DNA of 64,000 nt from Pseudoalteromonas sp049257235 (GCF_049257235.1 NZ_JBMMUF010000001.1:310001-374000); one strand, 5' to 3'; numbered from the stretch's first letter, positions 34,381 through 42,293 are shown. The notes: a model not told the origin generated them from the sequence alone. Program-made: numbers and translations.

Positions 34381-34674
34381 CTATTGTGATTGATATATAA
34401 ATTGCCTTGGTTCTTTTATATCGACGCCCAGCGCTTTTATTTTATTTTTTACCAGCCTTTCAAGCGCCGCTCTGTCATTACTTTGTATAAACGTAGCAAG
34501 GTCATCAGGGTGCTCAAATACCACTGTGAGTGTGAAGGTTTTGTGCGGGCTTTTCCAGTCAATACGATGTGTTAACCAACTAAAACCAGCAATTGATTTA
34601 CAGTGGCTCTCGCAAACCTGTGTGAGTAATTCGCGTAACTGTTTATCGCGTTTTTTATCTGTTTTTGTCACCAT
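34381..34674 (-). CDS. Conserved small protein of unknown function
   Basis: A 97-residue soluble protein with a basic N-terminus (MVTKTDKKRDKQLRELL) and an alpha/beta-looking body containing GFSWLTHRIDW. Similar short proteins in Vibrio and relatives are often labelled Fis-family regulators, but no helix-turn-helix is evident here, so I do not adopt that name. An AAGGTG-like site lies before the ATG. It is followed on the same strand by the NYN-domain gene. Confidence 0.6.
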   Translation of the reverse strand: MVTKTDKKRDKQLRELLTQVCESHCKSIAGFSWLTHRIDWKSPHKTFTLTVVFEHPDDLATFIQSNDRAALERLVKNKIKALGVDIKEPRQFIYQSQ

Positions 34675-34689
34675 AACACCTTGTGTGAA

Positions 34690-34716
34690 AACAAAAAGCC
34701 GCCCAAAAAGGGCGGC
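34690..34716 (-). terminator. Rho-independent terminator of the ibpA-type gene
   Basis: On the minus strand GCCGCCC and GGGCGGC pair around TTTTT, followed by TTTTTGTTTT. It lies about 25 nt past the stop of the small heat-shock gene. Confidence 0.85.
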
Positions 34717-34741
34717 ATATCAAGGGAGAATGGGTGAGTGA

Positions 34742-35188
34742 TTATTTACTCTCGAGCAATTTTCCTGAGCCGATTTCAATTTTACGCGGCTTCAGTGCTT
34801 CTGGAATTTCGCGCTCTAGGTCGATAACCAACAAGCCGTTTTCTAGCTCTGCACCCATCACTTTTACGTGATCACCAAGTTGGAATTTACGTTCAAAGTT
34901 ACGCTCCGCGATACCTTGGTGGATAAATTTACGCTCTTGCTTTGTATCTTTATCTGCTTTTGTGCCGGTCACTTTTAGCGTGTTATTCTCTGACTCAATG
35001 GTCAATTCGTTATCGCTGAAACCGGCTACTGCCATAGTAATTCTGTACTGATCTTTGCCCAGTGCCTCAATGTTGTACGGTGGGTAGCTAGGCTGTTTAT
35101 CGGTGCGAGCCGCAGCATCCATAAGTGATGCAAGGTGGTCAAAACCGATGAATGAACGATATAGTGGTGAAAGGTCTACTGTACGCAT
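34742..35188 (-). CDS. ibpA: Small heat-shock protein, IbpA family (Hsp20)
   Basis: A 148-residue ATP-independent holdase that binds unfolding proteins until DnaK/ClpB act. The N-terminus MRTVDLSPLYRSFIGFDHL and the alpha-crystallin domain (YRITMAVAGFSDNELTIE; IAERNFERKFQLGDHV; ENGLLVIDLEREIPE) match E. coli IbpA closely. The ATG at 35188 follows a GAGGA site; upstream in-frame codons have no support. It has a leader of about 115 nt with a ROSE-like hairpin over the ribosome site and a sigma-32-like promoter. It is a single-gene unit. Confidence 0.95.
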   Translation of the reverse strand: MRTVDLSPLYRSFIGFDHLASLMDAAARTDKQPSYPPYNIEALGKDQYRITMAVAGFSDNELTIESENNTLKVTGTKADKDTKQERKFIHQGIAERNFERKFQLGDHVKVMGAELENGLLVIDLEREIPEALKPRKIEIGSGKLLESK

Positions 35189-35191
35189 AAT

Positions 35192-35217
35192 AATATCCTC
35201 AATTTTTAAGCAATATT
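35192..35217 (-). promoter_or_regulatory. ROSE-like RNA thermometer hairpin over the ibpA ribosome-binding site
   Basis: In the minus-strand leader, AATATTGCT (35217-35209) pairs with AGGATATT (35199-35192). Every base is matched (one G-U) except a single bulged G, which sits in TTGCT opposite the Shine-Dalgarno AGGA. A bulged G in a UYGCU motif facing the ribosome site is the hallmark of ROSE elements, known in the leaders of many hsp20 genes. The start codon lies 3 nt beyond. Melting with heat would free the site. Confidence 0.75.
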
Positions 35218-35309
35218 GGTCGTTGTTTTTCAATTGAACAAACAACTTTTATGTATAAATATCAATAACTTTAGTTTGGTTGGGACCCTTTATGGCGTCC
35301 TCATAATCT

Positions 35310-35338
35310 GATGTATGGACGAGCAAATTCTTTTCAAG
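35310..35338 (-). promoter_or_regulatory. Sigma-32-like heat-shock promoter for ibpA
   Basis: On the minus strand CTTGAA (35338-35333) is followed by 12 bases and GTCCATACA. This resembles the sigma-32 elements CTTGAA and CCCCATNTA with near-normal spacing. It would give a leader of about 115 nt before the ATG, a usual length for ROSE leaders. Confidence 0.55.
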
Positions 35339-35388
35339 AGAATGTCTGAAATTTTTTTATAAAAACTCAACCTAAAATAATTAACTAT

Positions 35389-35889
35389 ATGAATATAAAG
35401 AAATTAATAATTAAAATTTTTTCTCAACTTTTTATCTTTGCAATTGTCTTTTATGCAGTAAGTACGTTTCAACAACGTAATTTACTCCCTGTTGACGACG
35501 CTCCAGCCCCCTACTTTGCTCTTGAACAACTCAATAACGATGGCAGGTTTACGATTAAATCATTACAAGGGCAAAAAACAGTGGTGTACTTTTTTGCGCC
35601 TTGGTGCTCGGTGTGCAAACTATCTATGCCTAACCTTCAAGCGGCATTTGCCGATAACCAAGTTAACGCGATTGCTATTGCCTTGGATTATCAAAATGCC
35701 GCTGAAGTCTCTGAGTTTGTGGCAGATTTAAACTTAACAATGCCGATACTTTTAGGTAGCGAAAATACCGCAAAGCAATATAAAATATCCGCGTATCCCA
35801 CCTATTATGTAATAGACGAATCCTTGTCTATCACTGCTCGCTCAATGGGCTACTCAAGCGAGCTAGGCATTAAGTTTAGAGGCAAATAA
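35389..35889 (+). CDS. Membrane-anchored thioredoxin-like protein (TlpA/ResA type)
   Basis: A 166-residue protein with an N-terminal hydrophobic helix (about 8-26) and a periplasmic thioredoxin-fold domain. The active site is CSVC in FFAPWCSVCKLSMP near residue 74, with the cis-Pro segment AYPTYYVID near 143. This is the layout of TlpA/ResA/DsbE-type reductases. The N-terminal part is AT-rich and no clear ribosome site precedes the ATG. The Kelch gene starts at the next base after its stop, so the two are tightly linked. Confidence 0.82.
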   Translation: MNIKKLIIKIFSQLFIFAIVFYAVSTFQQRNLLPVDDAPAPYFALEQLNNDGRFTIKSLQGQKTVVYFFAPWCSVCKLSMPNLQAAFADNQVNAIAIALDYQNAAEVSEFVADLNLTMPILLGSENTAKQYKISAYPTYYVIDESLSITARSMGYSSELGIKFRGK

Positions 35890-36948
35890 ATGGTTACTAG
35901 ATTGACTAAAGGGCTGTGTATTCACTTACTCTGCGTCGCTTCTTTTACGGCAATGGCACAATCATTTCCAGCATTACCTGAGCCTGTGAGCAACAACGCT
36001 GTTGCGCAAGTAAGCACTGACTCGGGCCATTATTTTTTGAGCTTTATGGGGCTGGGTAAAGGTAAAACCCATGCCGACGTGCATAACAAAGTGTGGGCAC
36101 TCAATACCGCCGAAAATGCATGGAAAGCGATGAAGGCGGTACCCGCATCTATCGCATTAAAAGGGCGTTTGGCTGCTACGGCGGTGGGGGTTGGCAAATA
36201 TGCGTATATTTTTGGCGGCTACACTGTCGCCGCGGATCACACCGAGATTTCTGTTCCTGATGTGTATCGTTTTGATGTGCAAAGCAATGAATATGTAAAG
36301 CTCGCCAATATGCCTGTGCCAGTGGATGACAGTGTAGCTTTGAACTATCAAGATAAATACATTTACCTTGTGAGTGGGTGGCACAACGACGGTAACGTTA
36401 ACCTAGTGCAAGTGTACGACATCGCTAATAATACCTGGTTTCAAGCCTCTCCCTTTTTAGGCGATGCGGTATTTGGACAAGCAGCAGCCATCAGCGGCAA
36501 CACCATGGTGGTATGTGATGGCGTCAAAACCGTTGCTTTTGCAAATAAACGCAGAGGCTTTGATGCTAAAGCACAGTGCTTGAAAGGCATTATTGACTCT
36601 GAGAACCCAGCAAAAGTGTCGTGGCACGCACTTGCCCACCCTACAGGCAAAGCACACTATCGTATGGCCGCAGGTACCATTAACAAGCAAATCGTCTTTA
36701 TGGGCGGCTCACCCAACCCTTACAACTACAACGGTGTTGGTTACAATGGCAAGCCTAGTTCGCCTTCAAGCCAAGTGTGGCGCTTTGATATTGCTAGCAA
36801 TAAATGGCAGCGTATGGAACACGCGCTAAAAGCAACTATGGATCATCGTGGTCTGCTTGAGCATGATGGCCATGCCTACCGCATCGGCGGTATGGGTGAA
36901 AAACAACACGTGTTGGATGCCATCACCCCATATAGATTTACGTTTTAG
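35890..36948 (+). CDS. Exported Kelch-repeat beta-propeller protein
   Basis: A 352-residue protein with a signal peptide (cleavage likely after AMA near residue 24) and Kelch-type repeats across the rest: YAYIFGGYTV, YIYLVSGWH, IVFMGGSPNP and HAYRIGGMGE mark the blades. It is NanM-like in layout (periplasmic N-acetylneuraminate mutarotase), but no other sialic-acid gene lies nearby, so I leave the function open. Its start directly abuts the stop of the thioredoxin-like gene, and ppiC follows after 10 nt. Two cysteines (VVCDG, AQCLK) could be substrates of the redox partner. Confidence 0.8.
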   Translation: MVTRLTKGLCIHLLCVASFTAMAQSFPALPEPVSNNAVAQVSTDSGHYFLSFMGLGKGKTHADVHNKVWALNTAENAWKAMKAVPASIALKGRLAATAVGVGKYAYIFGGYTVAADHTEISVPDVYRFDVQSNEYVKLANMPVPVDDSVALNYQDKYIYLVSGWHNDGNVNLVQVYDIANNTWFQASPFLGDAVFGQAAAISGNTMVVCDGVKTVAFANKRRGFDAKAQCLKGIIDSENPAKVSWHALAHPTGKAHYRMAAGTINKQIVFMGGSPNPYNYNGVGYNGKPSSPSSQVWRFDIASNKWQRMEHALKATMDHRGLLEHDGHAYRIGGMGEKQHVLDAITPYRFTF

Positions 36949-36958
36949 GAGTAACAAC

Positions 36959-37237
36959 ATGGCCAAAGCATGTGCCTATCACATTTTAGTGAAAACCGAA
37001 AAAGAGTGCTTGGCGATTAAAGCCAAATTGGATAAAGGCGGCGATTTCAATAAGCTCGCAAAGCAATACTCTACTTGCCCTTCTAAAAAGCGCGGGGGTG
37101 ATCTTGGTGAGTTTCAACGAGGCACCATGGTCAAAGCGTTCGACGACGTGGTGTTCAAAAAGCCTTTATTTGAAGTGCATGGCCCTGTTAAAACAAAGTT
37201 TGGTTATCACTTAATTAAAACCGTGTATCGCAGTTAA
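36959..37237 (+). CDS. ppiC: Parvulin-type peptidyl-prolyl isomerase (PpiC)
   Basis: A 92-residue cytosolic rotamase made of a single parvulin domain. The start AYHILVKTEKEC, the middle KLAKQYSTCPSKKRGGDLGEF and the end VKTKFGYHLIKT match E. coli PpiC (93 residues). AGGAG lies 6 nt before the ATG, so this start is secure. It is the last gene of the three-gene run with the thioredoxin-like and Kelch genes, although it has no signal peptide and should stay in the cytosol. Confidence 0.93.
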   Translation: MAKACAYHILVKTEKECLAIKAKLDKGGDFNKLAKQYSTCPSKKRGGDLGEFQRGTMVKAFDDVVFKKPLFEVHGPVKTKFGYHLIKTVYRS

Positions 37238-37336
37238 TCGCTTTTTACGAACAGCTGCATCGATTTTCATTGTTTTACCTGTTGCGTCATCCTAGGTACA
37301 CTGCAACACGTAAAGTTAAAAAGTACTGGAGATGAT

Positions 37337-37603
37337 ATGTTAACTGTAATTTTTGGTCGTGATGGGTGTCCTTTTTGCGTACGCGCTAAAGAAGTTGCAC
37401 AAACACTTAGCGAGCAACGCGATGATTTTAAATTTCGCTACGTTGATATTATTAAAGAAGGGATCAGCAAAGCTGATCTAGAGAAATCAGCGGGCAAACC
37501 ATGCGAAACAGTGCCGCAAATTTTTATCGACCAAACACATATTGGTGGTTTCACTGAGTTTGAAGCATACGCCAAAGCAAACCTTGGTTTATACCAAAAC
37601 TAA
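37337..37603 (+). CDS. grxA: Glutaredoxin 1 (GrxA)
   Basis: An 88-residue glutathione-dependent thiol oxidoreductase that reduces ribonucleotide reductase and others. The active site CPFC in IFGRDGCPFCVRAKE, the TVPQIFIDQ cis-Pro segment and the GGFTEFEAY glutathione-binding end match E. coli Grx1 closely (85 residues). A GGAG site precedes the ATG. It stands alone, with about 100 nt before it and a strong terminator after it. Confidence 0.95.
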   Translation: MLTVIFGRDGCPFCVRAKEVAQTLSEQRDDFKFRYVDIIKEGISKADLEKSAGKPCETVPQIFIDQTHIGGFTEFEAYAKANLGLYQN

Positions 37604-37613
37604 GTACTTTATG

Positions 37614-37636
37614 AGCCGGGTTTTACCCGGCTTTTT
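37614..37636 (+). terminator. Rho-independent terminator after grxA
   Basis: AGCCGGG and CCCGGCT pair around TTTTA, followed by TTTT, 11 nt past the grxA stop. Confidence 0.88.
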
Positions 37637-37798
37637 GCGCTTAAAACGTGACTTTTTGGCTATGCGCAAGTCGCTAAAAATAAAGAATATTGTCAATAAA
37701 TAGTTAATTTCCAAAAAAGCCACTGATTAAATTTCATACAAAACCAAGCACATAGGAAATAGTTTTAATTTATACAAGCAATTAGTGCTTCATTCCTG

Positions 37799-37831
37799 TA
37801 CAATGCGCGCCTCTTTGAATTCCTTGAGGCG
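37799..37831 (+). promoter_or_regulatory. deaD leader: TACAAT -10-like element and hairpin holding the ribosome site
   Basis: CGCCTC (37808-37813) pairs with GAGGCG (37826-37831), and GAGG is the ribosome site 7 nt before the deaD ATG. TACAAT at 37799 could be a -10 element. If it is used, the RNA would start within the first arm. Transcripts from further upstream would carry the full hairpin and hide the site. Confidence 0.4.
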
Positions 37832-37836
37832 TTTTA

Positions 37837-39666
37837 ATGTCAGAACCAGTCACCTTTGAGTCGTTGAACCTTTCTCCTGCAATCTTGAAAGCAGTGGAAC
37901 AGTTGGGTTATGAGACTCCATCAGAGGTCCAAACCCAGTGTATTCCCCTTTTACTCGACAAAAAGGATGTTTTGGGAATGGCACAAACAGGCACGGGTAA
38001 AACCGCAGCCTTTGCTTTGCCTTTATTGAACAATATCGATGCAGACGCTAAGCACCCACAAATTCTTGTGCTTACTCCTACTCGTGAGCTTGCTATTCAG
38101 GTAGCTGAAGCGTTTGAGCAATATGCTAAATACACTAAAGGTGTTGAAGTATTGGCCCTTTACGGTGGTCAAAGCTACGGCATCCAACTAAGTGCACTTC
38201 GTCGTGGTGCACAGATCATCGTTGCGACTCCGGGTCGTCTACTTGATCACATCAGCCGCAAATCAATTGACCTATCTCGTTTGAGCGCGCTTGTGCTTGA
38301 CGAAGCAGATGAAATGCTGCGCATGGGCTTTATTGACGATGTAGAAAGCATCATGGCGCAAACACCAGAAGACAAACAAACCTGTTTGTTCTCTGCAACT
38401 ATGCCTAACCAAATCCAGTCTATCTGTAAAACATACCTACAAGACGCAGAGCAAGTTCGTATTACTCCGCGTAACAGTACAGTATCTACAATTGAACAGG
38501 TTTACTGGCAGGCGCGTGTACACAAAAACAAAGCGATCGTACGTTTCTTAGAAGCTGAAGAATTTGACGCAGCAATCGTGTTCGTACGTACGCGTAACGA
38601 CACTGTAGCGCTTGCAGAGCTGCTAGAGCGCGAAGGTTTCTCAGCTGCACCGCTTAATGGTGATATGAACCAACAAGCGCGTGAGCGCACGGTAGACCGC
38701 CTTAAGAACGGCTTACTCGATATCGTTATCGCAACAGACGTTGCCGCTCGTGGTCTTGACGTTGAGCGTATTAGCCTTGTTGTTAACTACGATATCCCGC
38801 AAGACAGCGAAGCATACGTCCACCGTATTGGCCGTACTGGCCGTGCAGGTCGTCAAGGTAAAGCTATCTTGTTCGTTAAAGGTAATGAGCGTTACCTATT
38901 GAAGAACATTATTCGCCACACTAAGAGCGATATCGCAGAAGTACAATTGCCAAGCGCGAAAGTGGTTGAGCAAAAGCGTATTGACGCACTAGAAACAAAA
39001 ATTGCAGCGGCCCTTGAGCACAAAGACATCGAGTTCTTTACTCAAGTTGCTAACTCAATTGGTAACAAACTACAACTTGGCCAAGGCGACCTTGCTGCTG
39101 CACTACTTTGTTTAGCACAACAGCAAACCCCGCTGAAAGTTGAAGAGATTAACACTAAAGAACGTCCAGAGCGCGGTGAGCGTAACGACCGTCGCGGTGA
39201 ACGTGGCGAGCGTGGTGAGCGCGGCCGTCGTGATGGTGGTGATAAGCCTCGTCGCGAGCGTCGTGAGTCAAATGTTCCTATGGATACATACCGTATCGAA
39301 GTAGGCCGTGAACACGGTGTTCAAGTTAAAAACATCGTGGGTGCTATTGCCAACGAAGCGGATATCTCAAGCAAGTTCATTGGCGACATTCGTTTATTCG
39401 ATGCGCACAGCACGGTAGAGCTTCCACAGGGTATGCCGGCAGACAAAGTTGCACACTTCCAAAAAGTGTACATTTGTAAGCGCCCAATGAAGCTAACGCT
39501 GAGCCCATCTGAAGCAAGTGCACCGCGCGAGCAACGTGACTCTCGCCCAGCACGTCCTTCACGCGACCGTAACGAGCGCAGCGAAGGTAAAAAGCGTAGC
39601 TTCCGCGACCCTAACGCGAAAAGCCGAGCGCCACGTAAAGAGCGCCGCGCAGTAAGCTTTCAATAA
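37837..39666 (+). CDS. deaD: DEAD-box ATP-dependent RNA helicase DeaD (CsdA)
   Basis: A cold-shock and ribosome-assembly helicase of 609 residues. All core motifs are present: Q motif (FESLNLSPAI), Walker A (AQTGTGKTAA), PTRELAIQ, DEAD (VLDEADEML), SAT (LFSATMP) and the HRIGRTGR motif VI. A DbpA-type RNA-binding domain follows (about 480-560). It is flanked by Arg/Gly/Glu-rich linkers (RGERGERGERGRR) and a basic tail, the DeaD layout. The leader of about 200 nt after the grxA terminator may hold control elements. A terminator follows. Confidence 0.96.
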   Translation: MSEPVTFESLNLSPAILKAVEQLGYETPSEVQTQCIPLLLDKKDVLGMAQTGTGKTAAFALPLLNNIDADAKHPQILVLTPTRELAIQVAEAFEQYAKYTKGVEVLALYGGQSYGIQLSALRRGAQIIVATPGRLLDHISRKSIDLSRLSALVLDEADEMLRMGFIDDVESIMAQTPEDKQTCLFSATMPNQIQSICKTYLQDAEQVRITPRNSTVSTIEQVYWQARVHKNKAIVRFLEAEEFDAAIVFVRTRNDTVALAELLEREGFSAAPLNGDMNQQARERTVDRLKNGLLDIVIATDVAARGLDVERISLVVNYDIPQDSEAYVHRIGRTGRAGRQGKAILFVKGNERYLLKNIIRHTKSDIAEVQLPSAKVVEQKRIDALETKIAAALEHKDIEFFTQVANSIGNKLQLGQGDLAAALLCLAQQQTPLKVEEINTKERPERGERNDRRGERGERGERGRRDGGDKPRRERRESNVPMDTYRIEVGREHGVQVKNIVGAIANEADISSKFIGDIRLFDAHSTVELPQGMPADKVAHFQKVYICKRPMKLTLSPSEASAPREQRDSRPARPSRDRNERSEGKKRSFRDPNAKSRAPRKERRAVSFQ

Positions 39667-39680
39667 GCAAAATTAGAAAA

Positions 39681-39702
39681 ACCGCCCAAGGGCGGTTTTT
39701 TT
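39681..39702 (+). terminator. Rho-independent terminator after deaD
   Basis: ACCGCCC and GGGCGGT pair around AA, followed by seven or more T, 15 nt past the stop. Confidence 0.9.
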
Positions 39703-39745
39703 ATGTCTGCATTATGTTGCTCTATAGCTGAACAATATTGCCTTT

Positions 39746-40264
39746 TTATAAGTCTGCTTCTGTTAAATCTATTTCATAAATTTTCGATAATTTATCACTT
39801 TTGGTACATTTGGTGATTATTTTTTTAGATACACCATTAGTCGTTTTACTGCATTTAACATGCTGCGCCTTTAAACCAAACTTTGATTTATAGTCTTCAA
39901 TGATAATATCAAATTTCTTTTTATCTTCATTTGATGCTTTAGAATAAAGATCATTAAAAAGCACCTCCCAATCTTCTATTTCTGACTCTGTAGCAACCCC
40001 TAACCAACCCATACCAATTAACGTCGATTGTTCTACATATTGTCCTTTAAGAAACATAAACGCTAAAGCGTATTGCGCGTCCTTATAGCCCCAAGCAGCT
40101 AATTCACTTAACTCTTGAAATGCGCTTTCATACTCTCCTCTTTCATATAAAACAATGCCCCACTTTAGTTGTTTATCGATAACATCTATATCTTTTGTAA
40201 TTCTATCTGTGGATTTACATGAGAATAATGCTAGTGAAACTATCAGTAATAATATCCTTTTCAT
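39746..40264 (-). CDS. AT-rich lipoprotein with a Sel1/TPR-like segment
   Basis: A 172-residue predicted lipoprotein. The signal peptide ends in LFSC, giving Cys16. The middle (YERGEYESAFQELSELAAW, DAQYALAFMFLKGQY) reads like one Sel1/TPR helical pair. The lysine-rich C-terminal half holds two cysteines (HVKCSKT, TKCTKS). The ATG at 40264 follows GGAG at 5 nt. The coding region is clearly more AT-rich than its neighbours and stands alone beside a long gene-free stretch, which suggests recent acquisition. I know no function. Confidence 0.7.
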   Translation of the reverse strand: MKRILLLIVSLALFSCKSTDRITKDIDVIDKQLKWGIVLYERGEYESAFQELSELAAWGYKDAQYALAFMFLKGQYVEQSTLIGMGWLGVATESEIEDWEVLFNDLYSKASNEDKKKFDIIIEDYKSKFGLKAQHVKCSKTTNGVSKKIITKCTKSDKLSKIYEIDLTEADL

Positions 40265-40282
40265 AAATACTCCATAATGCAA

Positions 40283-40654
40283 TTAGCTGCCTAAAGCCGT
40301 AACTTAAATAATCAGCTTTAATTGTGAGGTACGCGCAAAATCAGCTGTTTCTGTGCCCACTTTTAATCAGCCTTGTTTTAAGGCGAGTACACCGTATCTT
40401 GTTGATACTTTACTACGAATTCTTTTGCTGGAGCAACCGCCCCATTATCAGGTCCAACATTAAACACCTGAGGCGCATAATGGCAAGGCTAAATGGAGTA
40501 ATGAGCTAAGTTAACCCTGCACAAATTGCGCATTTTTCTAAATATGAAGGAAAACGAATAGTCCAAAAACTAAGAAGATAAAAATATTGGATTTGAAAAA
40601 CTAATCAGCCGCTTGTGTATCAACACCATCAAGATGAACGCGGATATCAGGCAC
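40283..40654. other. Gene-free stretch with a possible gene remnant
   Basis: About 370 nt without a convincing gene. It holds a short minus-strand open frame at 40378-40488 that reads like the end of a protein (listed separately). The remainder is AT-rich, and I see no tRNA, riboswitch or repeat in it. Confidence 0.6.
40378..40488 (-). pseudogene. Possible 3' remnant of a lost gene
   Basis: A 36-codon minus-strand frame with no ATG and an in-frame stop just before it. It reads PQVFNVGPDNGAVAPAKEF onward and ends in DTVYSP. The composition looks like a soluble or secreted protein end rather than random translation. No match could be tested, so this is a guess that the spacer contains a decayed gene. 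Confidence 0.25.
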
Positions 40655-40682
40655 AAAAAAACCGCGCCTGAGCGCGGTTTTT
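40655..40682 (-). terminator. Rho-independent terminator of the peroxiredoxin gene
   Basis: ACCGCGC and GCGCGGT pair around CTGA. On the minus strand six or more T follow. It lies about 20 nt past the peroxiredoxin stop. Confidence 0.88.
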
Positions 40683-40699
40683 AAAACTAGGGGTAAACC

Positions 40700-41305
40700 T
40701 TATAGGTCGCCTTCATTTTCAGATAGGAACTTAGCAACACCTTCAGGGCTTGCGTCCATACCTTTTTTACCTTCAGTCCAACCAGCTGGACACACTTCAC
40801 CATGCTCGCTATGGAACGCTAGTGCGTCAACCATACGAAGCATTTCGTCGATGTTACGCCCTAGTGGTAGGTCGTTAACTACTTGGTGACGTACTGTGCC
40901 TTCTTCGTCGATTAAGAAAGAACCACGGAACGCAACGCCTGCTTCTGGGTGCTCAACGTCGTACGCTTGACAGATTTCGTGCTTAACGTCAGCAACTAGT
41001 GCGTATTTAACTTGGCCGATACCGCCGTCTGCAACAGCAGTGTTACGCCATGCGTTGTGTGAGAATTGTGAATCGATAGAAACACCGATTACTTCAACGC
41101 CACGCTTTTGGAATTCTTCATAACGCTTGTCGAATGCAATTAGCTCTGAAGGACAAACGAAAGTGAAATCTAGTGGGTAGAAAAAGATTACTGCTTTTTT
41201 GCCTTTGATAGTCTCGTGTAGGTTGTACGCATCTACGATTTCGCCATTACCTAGCACAGCTGCAGCTGTAAAGTCTGGTGCCTTGCGGCCTACTAATACA
41301 CCCAT
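40700..41305 (-). CDS. Typical 2-Cys peroxiredoxin (AhpC/TSA family)
   Basis: A 201-residue thiol peroxidase that reduces hydrogen and organic peroxides. The peroxidatic Cys is in DFTFVCPSEL near residue 50 and the resolving Cys in GEVCPAGW near 170. A GGIG motif is present, but the C-terminal YF motif of hyperoxidation-sensitive enzymes is absent, so it should be a robust form. The ATG at 41305 is chosen because GGAG lies 6 nt before it; the upstream TTG is part of that site. It is a single-gene unit. Confidence 0.95.
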   Translation of the reverse strand: MGVLVGRKAPDFTAAAVLGNGEIVDAYNLHETIKGKKAVIFFYPLDFTFVCPSELIAFDKRYEEFQKRGVEVIGVSIDSQFSHNAWRNTAVADGGIGQVKYALVADVKHEICQAYDVEHPEAGVAFRGSFLIDEEGTVRHQVVNDLPLGRNIDEMLRMVDALAFHSEHGEVCPAGWTEGKKGMDASPEGVAKFLSENEGDL

Positions 41306-41550
41306 TTTATTCTCCAAAATAGTTTGAGTTTGTCGTATTTTGCGGCTGCGACGACTGTGTCGCCAAGCCTGTAATTATTCCTGCACTAAGATATGGTGCC
41401 AAGCGGTTAAAAAACAAGGTTTAAGCGCTAAAATCCGTGCATTTATATTCTTGTTCGCTATGTTACTTAGCTCACGCGCAAAAGAACAATCGCATTTAAC
41501 GATAGCATTAATCGAAAAAAATGATGGCTTAATTTACCAACAATCAGACA

Positions 41551-41574
41551 CAAAAAAGCCCGCTTGCGCAGGCT
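41551..41574 (-). terminator. Rho-independent terminator of fadR
   Basis: On the minus strand AGCCTGC and GCGGGCT pair (one T-G) around a GCAA tetraloop, followed by TTTTTT. It lies directly after the fadR stop. Confidence 0.85.
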
Positions 41575-41579
41575 CATTT

Positions 41580-42293
41580 TTAATCCATGATGTTCTCAGG
41601 CATATCACCGCGGATTTCTTGCCAGATTTGACCACTTTCATGACCGTATTTACGCATTAGGCCTATGGCTCCATCGTGATCATGCTTATCGGCTAACTCT
41701 GCTAAGTCAGCGTAGAACTTACGAGCCAATTCGCGCGTGCGTGGATCTGAGAAATAGTGGCTACCAATTTTTGAGTAGAAACCTTTAAAACCATTGAGGA
41801 TCAACACGTAAATCTTGTTGTTACCGGCACTGGCTAGGTGATGATGTACCCAGTAGTCATAATCTGCAAACGCTTCACCGCTGTCTTCAACAGAGGAACG
41901 ATCAGCGACAATTTCTTTCACGCGCTCAGGATTAATTTTAATCGCCGCTCGCATGTAAATTGCACTGATGTTGGTACGCGCTGACAAAAGCTGATCGGTT
42001 AACTCAGGCATTTTATCTTCGTCCAAACGCGCAAGCGTTTCGAGGATATTCAGTCCTGATGTTTCCCAGAAATTATTTACGCGTGTTGGCTTGCCATGTT
42101 GAATCGTCAACCAGCCGTCACGTGCTAAACGCTGAAGTACTTCACGCAGTGTCGTGCGGGTTACGCCAATAAGCTCAGACAACTCTCGTTCTGCTGGAAG
42201 GATAGAGCCCGGTGGGAATTCACCGTTCCAAATGGACTCAACTATATACTCCTCAGCGAATCCAGCTGGGCTTTTTGCTTTAAAAATTCTCAT
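41580..42293 (-). CDS. fadR: Fatty-acid metabolism regulator FadR
   Basis: A GntR-family acyl-CoA-responsive repressor/activator of 237 residues. The N-terminal winged helix (PAGFAEEYIVESIWNGEFPPG, then LSELIGVTRTTLREVLQRLA and WLTIQHGKPTRVNNFWETSG) is nearly the same as in E. coli. The C-terminal FCD-type acyl-CoA-binding domain follows. DNA-contacting residues appear conserved, so it should read the E. coli-type operator. A perfect 7-1-7 palindrome of that type lies before fadIJ in this window (58243-58257). The start agrees with E. coli, though the ribosome site is weak. Confidence 0.96.
   Translation of the reverse strand: MRIFKAKSPAGFAEEYIVESIWNGEFPPGSILPAERELSELIGVTRTTLREVLQRLARDGWLTIQHGKPTRVNNFWETSGLNILETLARLDEDKMPELTDQLLSARTNISAIYMRAAIKINPERVKEIVADRSSVEDSGEAFADYDYWVHHHLASAGNNKIYVLILNGFKGFYSKIGSHYFSDPRTRELARKFYADLAELADKHDHDGAIGLMRKYGHESGQIWQEIRGDMPENIMD

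Noticed and set aside
34381..34674. Fis-family regulator
   Set aside because: Similar proteins may carry this label, but no Fis-type helix-turn-helix is visible in the sequence.
35890..36948. NanM (sialic-acid mutarotase)
   Set aside because: The Kelch layout is similar, but no sialic-acid genes lie nearby and the repeats are shared by many proteins, so the name is not justified.
41340..41660. Plus-strand frame between the peroxiredoxin and fadR genes
   Set aside because: It runs through the fadR terminator and 3' end, has no ribosome site and no family features.
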